A program made the translations under genes and the position numbers. DNA of 14,833 nucleotides. Origin: an uncultured Rhodocyclaceae bacterium (GTDB taxonomy: Bacteria > Pseudomonadota > Gammaproteobacteria > Burkholderiales > Rhodocyclaceae). Of this stretch, positions 13,914-14,833 are shown piece after piece (the stretch's first letter is position 1; each line of letters starts with the position of its first letter). Under the pieces are notes generated by a model. That model ran no database searches and had not been told where the DNA came from. It saw only the letters and a program-made list of their open reading frames with translations. Location: the NCBI GenBank assembly GCA_903930805.1, contig CAIYZZ010000191.1:1-14833 (forward strand). The letters are read 5' to 3'.

Positions 13914-14833
13914 GTGTCCAAACAATTTCACCCGCTACTGCTTGCCGGGCTGCTCTGTACGTCGATTACCCACAGCCTGGCCGCCAATATAACCGAGCAG
14001 GACTATTTCAGCGACTTGCCAGAGGTGCTGACGGTTACACGCCTGGCGCAGCCACTGAGCGATACGCCGGGAGCAGTAACGATCATCGACCGCGACAAGA
14101 TTCGTCGCTCGGGTGCGCGCGAACTGGTCGATGTATTGCGCTTGGTACCCGGTTATCTGGTGGGTGGCATAAACGGTGCCCATCCTAGCGTGGCATACCA
14201 TGCGCCGCTTGACGATAATGGTACGCGCAACCTAGTGCTGATCGACGGCCGCTCAGCCTACAACTCGTTTTACCTCGGTGATACTTCGCGCGGCCTGCAG
14301 GGCGTGCTGCTCGAAGATATCGAGCGCATTGAGGTGCTGCGCGGTTCCAACTCCGCCGCCTACGGCGCGAATGCGATGTTCGGCGTCATCAACATCATTA
14401 CCCGCCATAGCGCCGATACGCGAGGTACCGAACTGTCCTATACGATCGGCGAGGTTGGCATCCGCGACAGCATGGCGCGCGTGGGCTGGGGCAACGATGT
14501 GGCAAGCTTCCGTCTTTCAACGGGGCGGCGCTACGACACCGGATTTAGCGGCGCTAATGACGACAAGGTGACGGAGCAGTGGCATTTCCGCGGCGACCTG
14601 CGGCCAGCGGCCGATCAGGATGTGATGCTTACCGCTGGCAGCATTGATCTTGCCCAAGGGCGGGGCCAGGGCTCGGTTGGCGATCCCTTCCGATCCACAT
14701 CCTGGCGAGAAAACTTCGCGAACCTTCAGTGGCGCAAGCAATTGTCCGACACTGACGAGATCAAGCTGTCGGCCAGTTACGACGAGTCGACCAGTCGCGA
14801 TGCCTCGCCCTATTCCCTTGACCCGAGCGTAAC
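13914..14833 (+). CDS. TonB-dependent outer-membrane receptor, N-terminal part, cut by window end
   Basis: About 306 residues are visible and the frame is open at the window end. An in-frame TAA at 13896-13898 leaves GTG 13914 as the only usual start codon. A signal peptide (KQFHPLLLAGLLCTSITHSLAA) precedes the mature protein. A TonB-box-like EVLTVTR follows at about residue 32, then the plug domain: PGAVTIIDRDKIRRSGARELVDVL, NLVLIDGRSAY, LLEDIERIEVLRGSNSAAYG, ANAMFGVINIITR. The first barrel strands come next. The family imports siderophores, cobalamin, sugars or other large compounds through the outer membrane using TonB energy. The substrate cannot be told from this part; the plug is of the general CirA/BtuB/FepA-like kind. 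The ribosome site is weak. Confidence 0.9.
   Translation, partial: MSKQFHPLLLAGLLCTSITHSLAANITEQDYFSDLPEVLTVTRLAQPLSDTPGAVTIIDRDKIRRSGARELVDVLRLVPGYLVGGINGAHPSVAYHAPLDDNGTRNLVLIDGRSAYNSFYLGDTSRGLQGVLLEDIERIEVLRGSNSAAYGANAMFGVINIITRHSADTRGTELSYTIGEVGIRDSMARVGWGNDVASFRLSTGRRYDTGFSGANDDKVTEQWHFRGDLRPAADQDVMLTAGSIDLAQGRGQGSVGDPFRSTSWRENFANLQWRKQLSDTDEIKLSASYDESTSRDASPYSLDPSV

Overview
The window looks like a chromosomal segment of a GC-rich (about 60%) betaproteobacterium, most likely in or near the Rhodocyclales. The reasons are the rpsF-priB-rpsR-rplI-dnaB order with a PriB of the NRTE...[12 protein letters not shown] type, the style of the HDOD and hybrid-kinase proteins, and many ATGA-type gene overlaps. 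This assignment rests on protein recognition by eye, not on a database search.

Layout. (1) Bases 1-2674, + strand: the 3' end of an Mth938/DUF498-like gene, an ArnD-like polysaccharide deacetylase with apparently altered metal ligands, and a PIN-PhoH ATPase, joined by TAATG/ATGA overlaps. (2) Bases 2733-9121, + strand: a compact five-gene corrinoid methyltransferase module. It holds a 2Fe-2S/ASKHA activator of corrinoid proteins (RACo, DUF4445), a B12-binding corrinoid protein, a UroD/MtaA-like methyltransferase, a DUF1638 protein and a large soluble GAF-HisKA-HATPase-REC-Hpt hybrid kinase. The last four genes are chained by 4-base ATGA overlaps. A 25-base direct repeat (24/25 identical) lies immediately outside the module on both sides, so the module may have arrived between phoH and dnaB as a unit. 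(3) Bases 9197-12360, - strand: the ribosomal/replication cluster rpsF-priB-rpsR-rplI followed by dnaB. It has a clear sigma70 promoter, a GC-rich leader hairpin before rpsF, a priB that can only start at CTG, and a helically phased TGTGG repeat array plus a 14-base palindrome upstream of dnaB. (4) Bases 12430-14833: an HDOD protein, a 58-residue membrane protein read convergently, tRNA-Arg(CCU), about 330 bases without a recognisable gene but with several inverted repeats, and the 5' part of a TonB-dependent receptor that starts at GTG.

How the genes fit together. The module contains what a one-carbon (methyl or O-/C-methyl) transfer system needs. The corrinoid protein carries the methyl group, the UroD-like protein moves it on or off the corrinoid, and RACo re-reduces Co(II) that has been oxidised by accident. 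The linked soluble kinase probably senses a substrate or the redox/cobalamin state. The methyl donor and acceptor cannot be read from the sequence. The UroD-like protein lacks two of the three zinc ligands expected of MtaA/MtbA-type enzymes, so its chemistry may differ. The only betaproteobacterial precedent I can name is the cobalamin-dependent estradiol methyltransferase system (EmtABCD) of Denitratisoma; whether this is an orthologue must be checked by sequence comparison.
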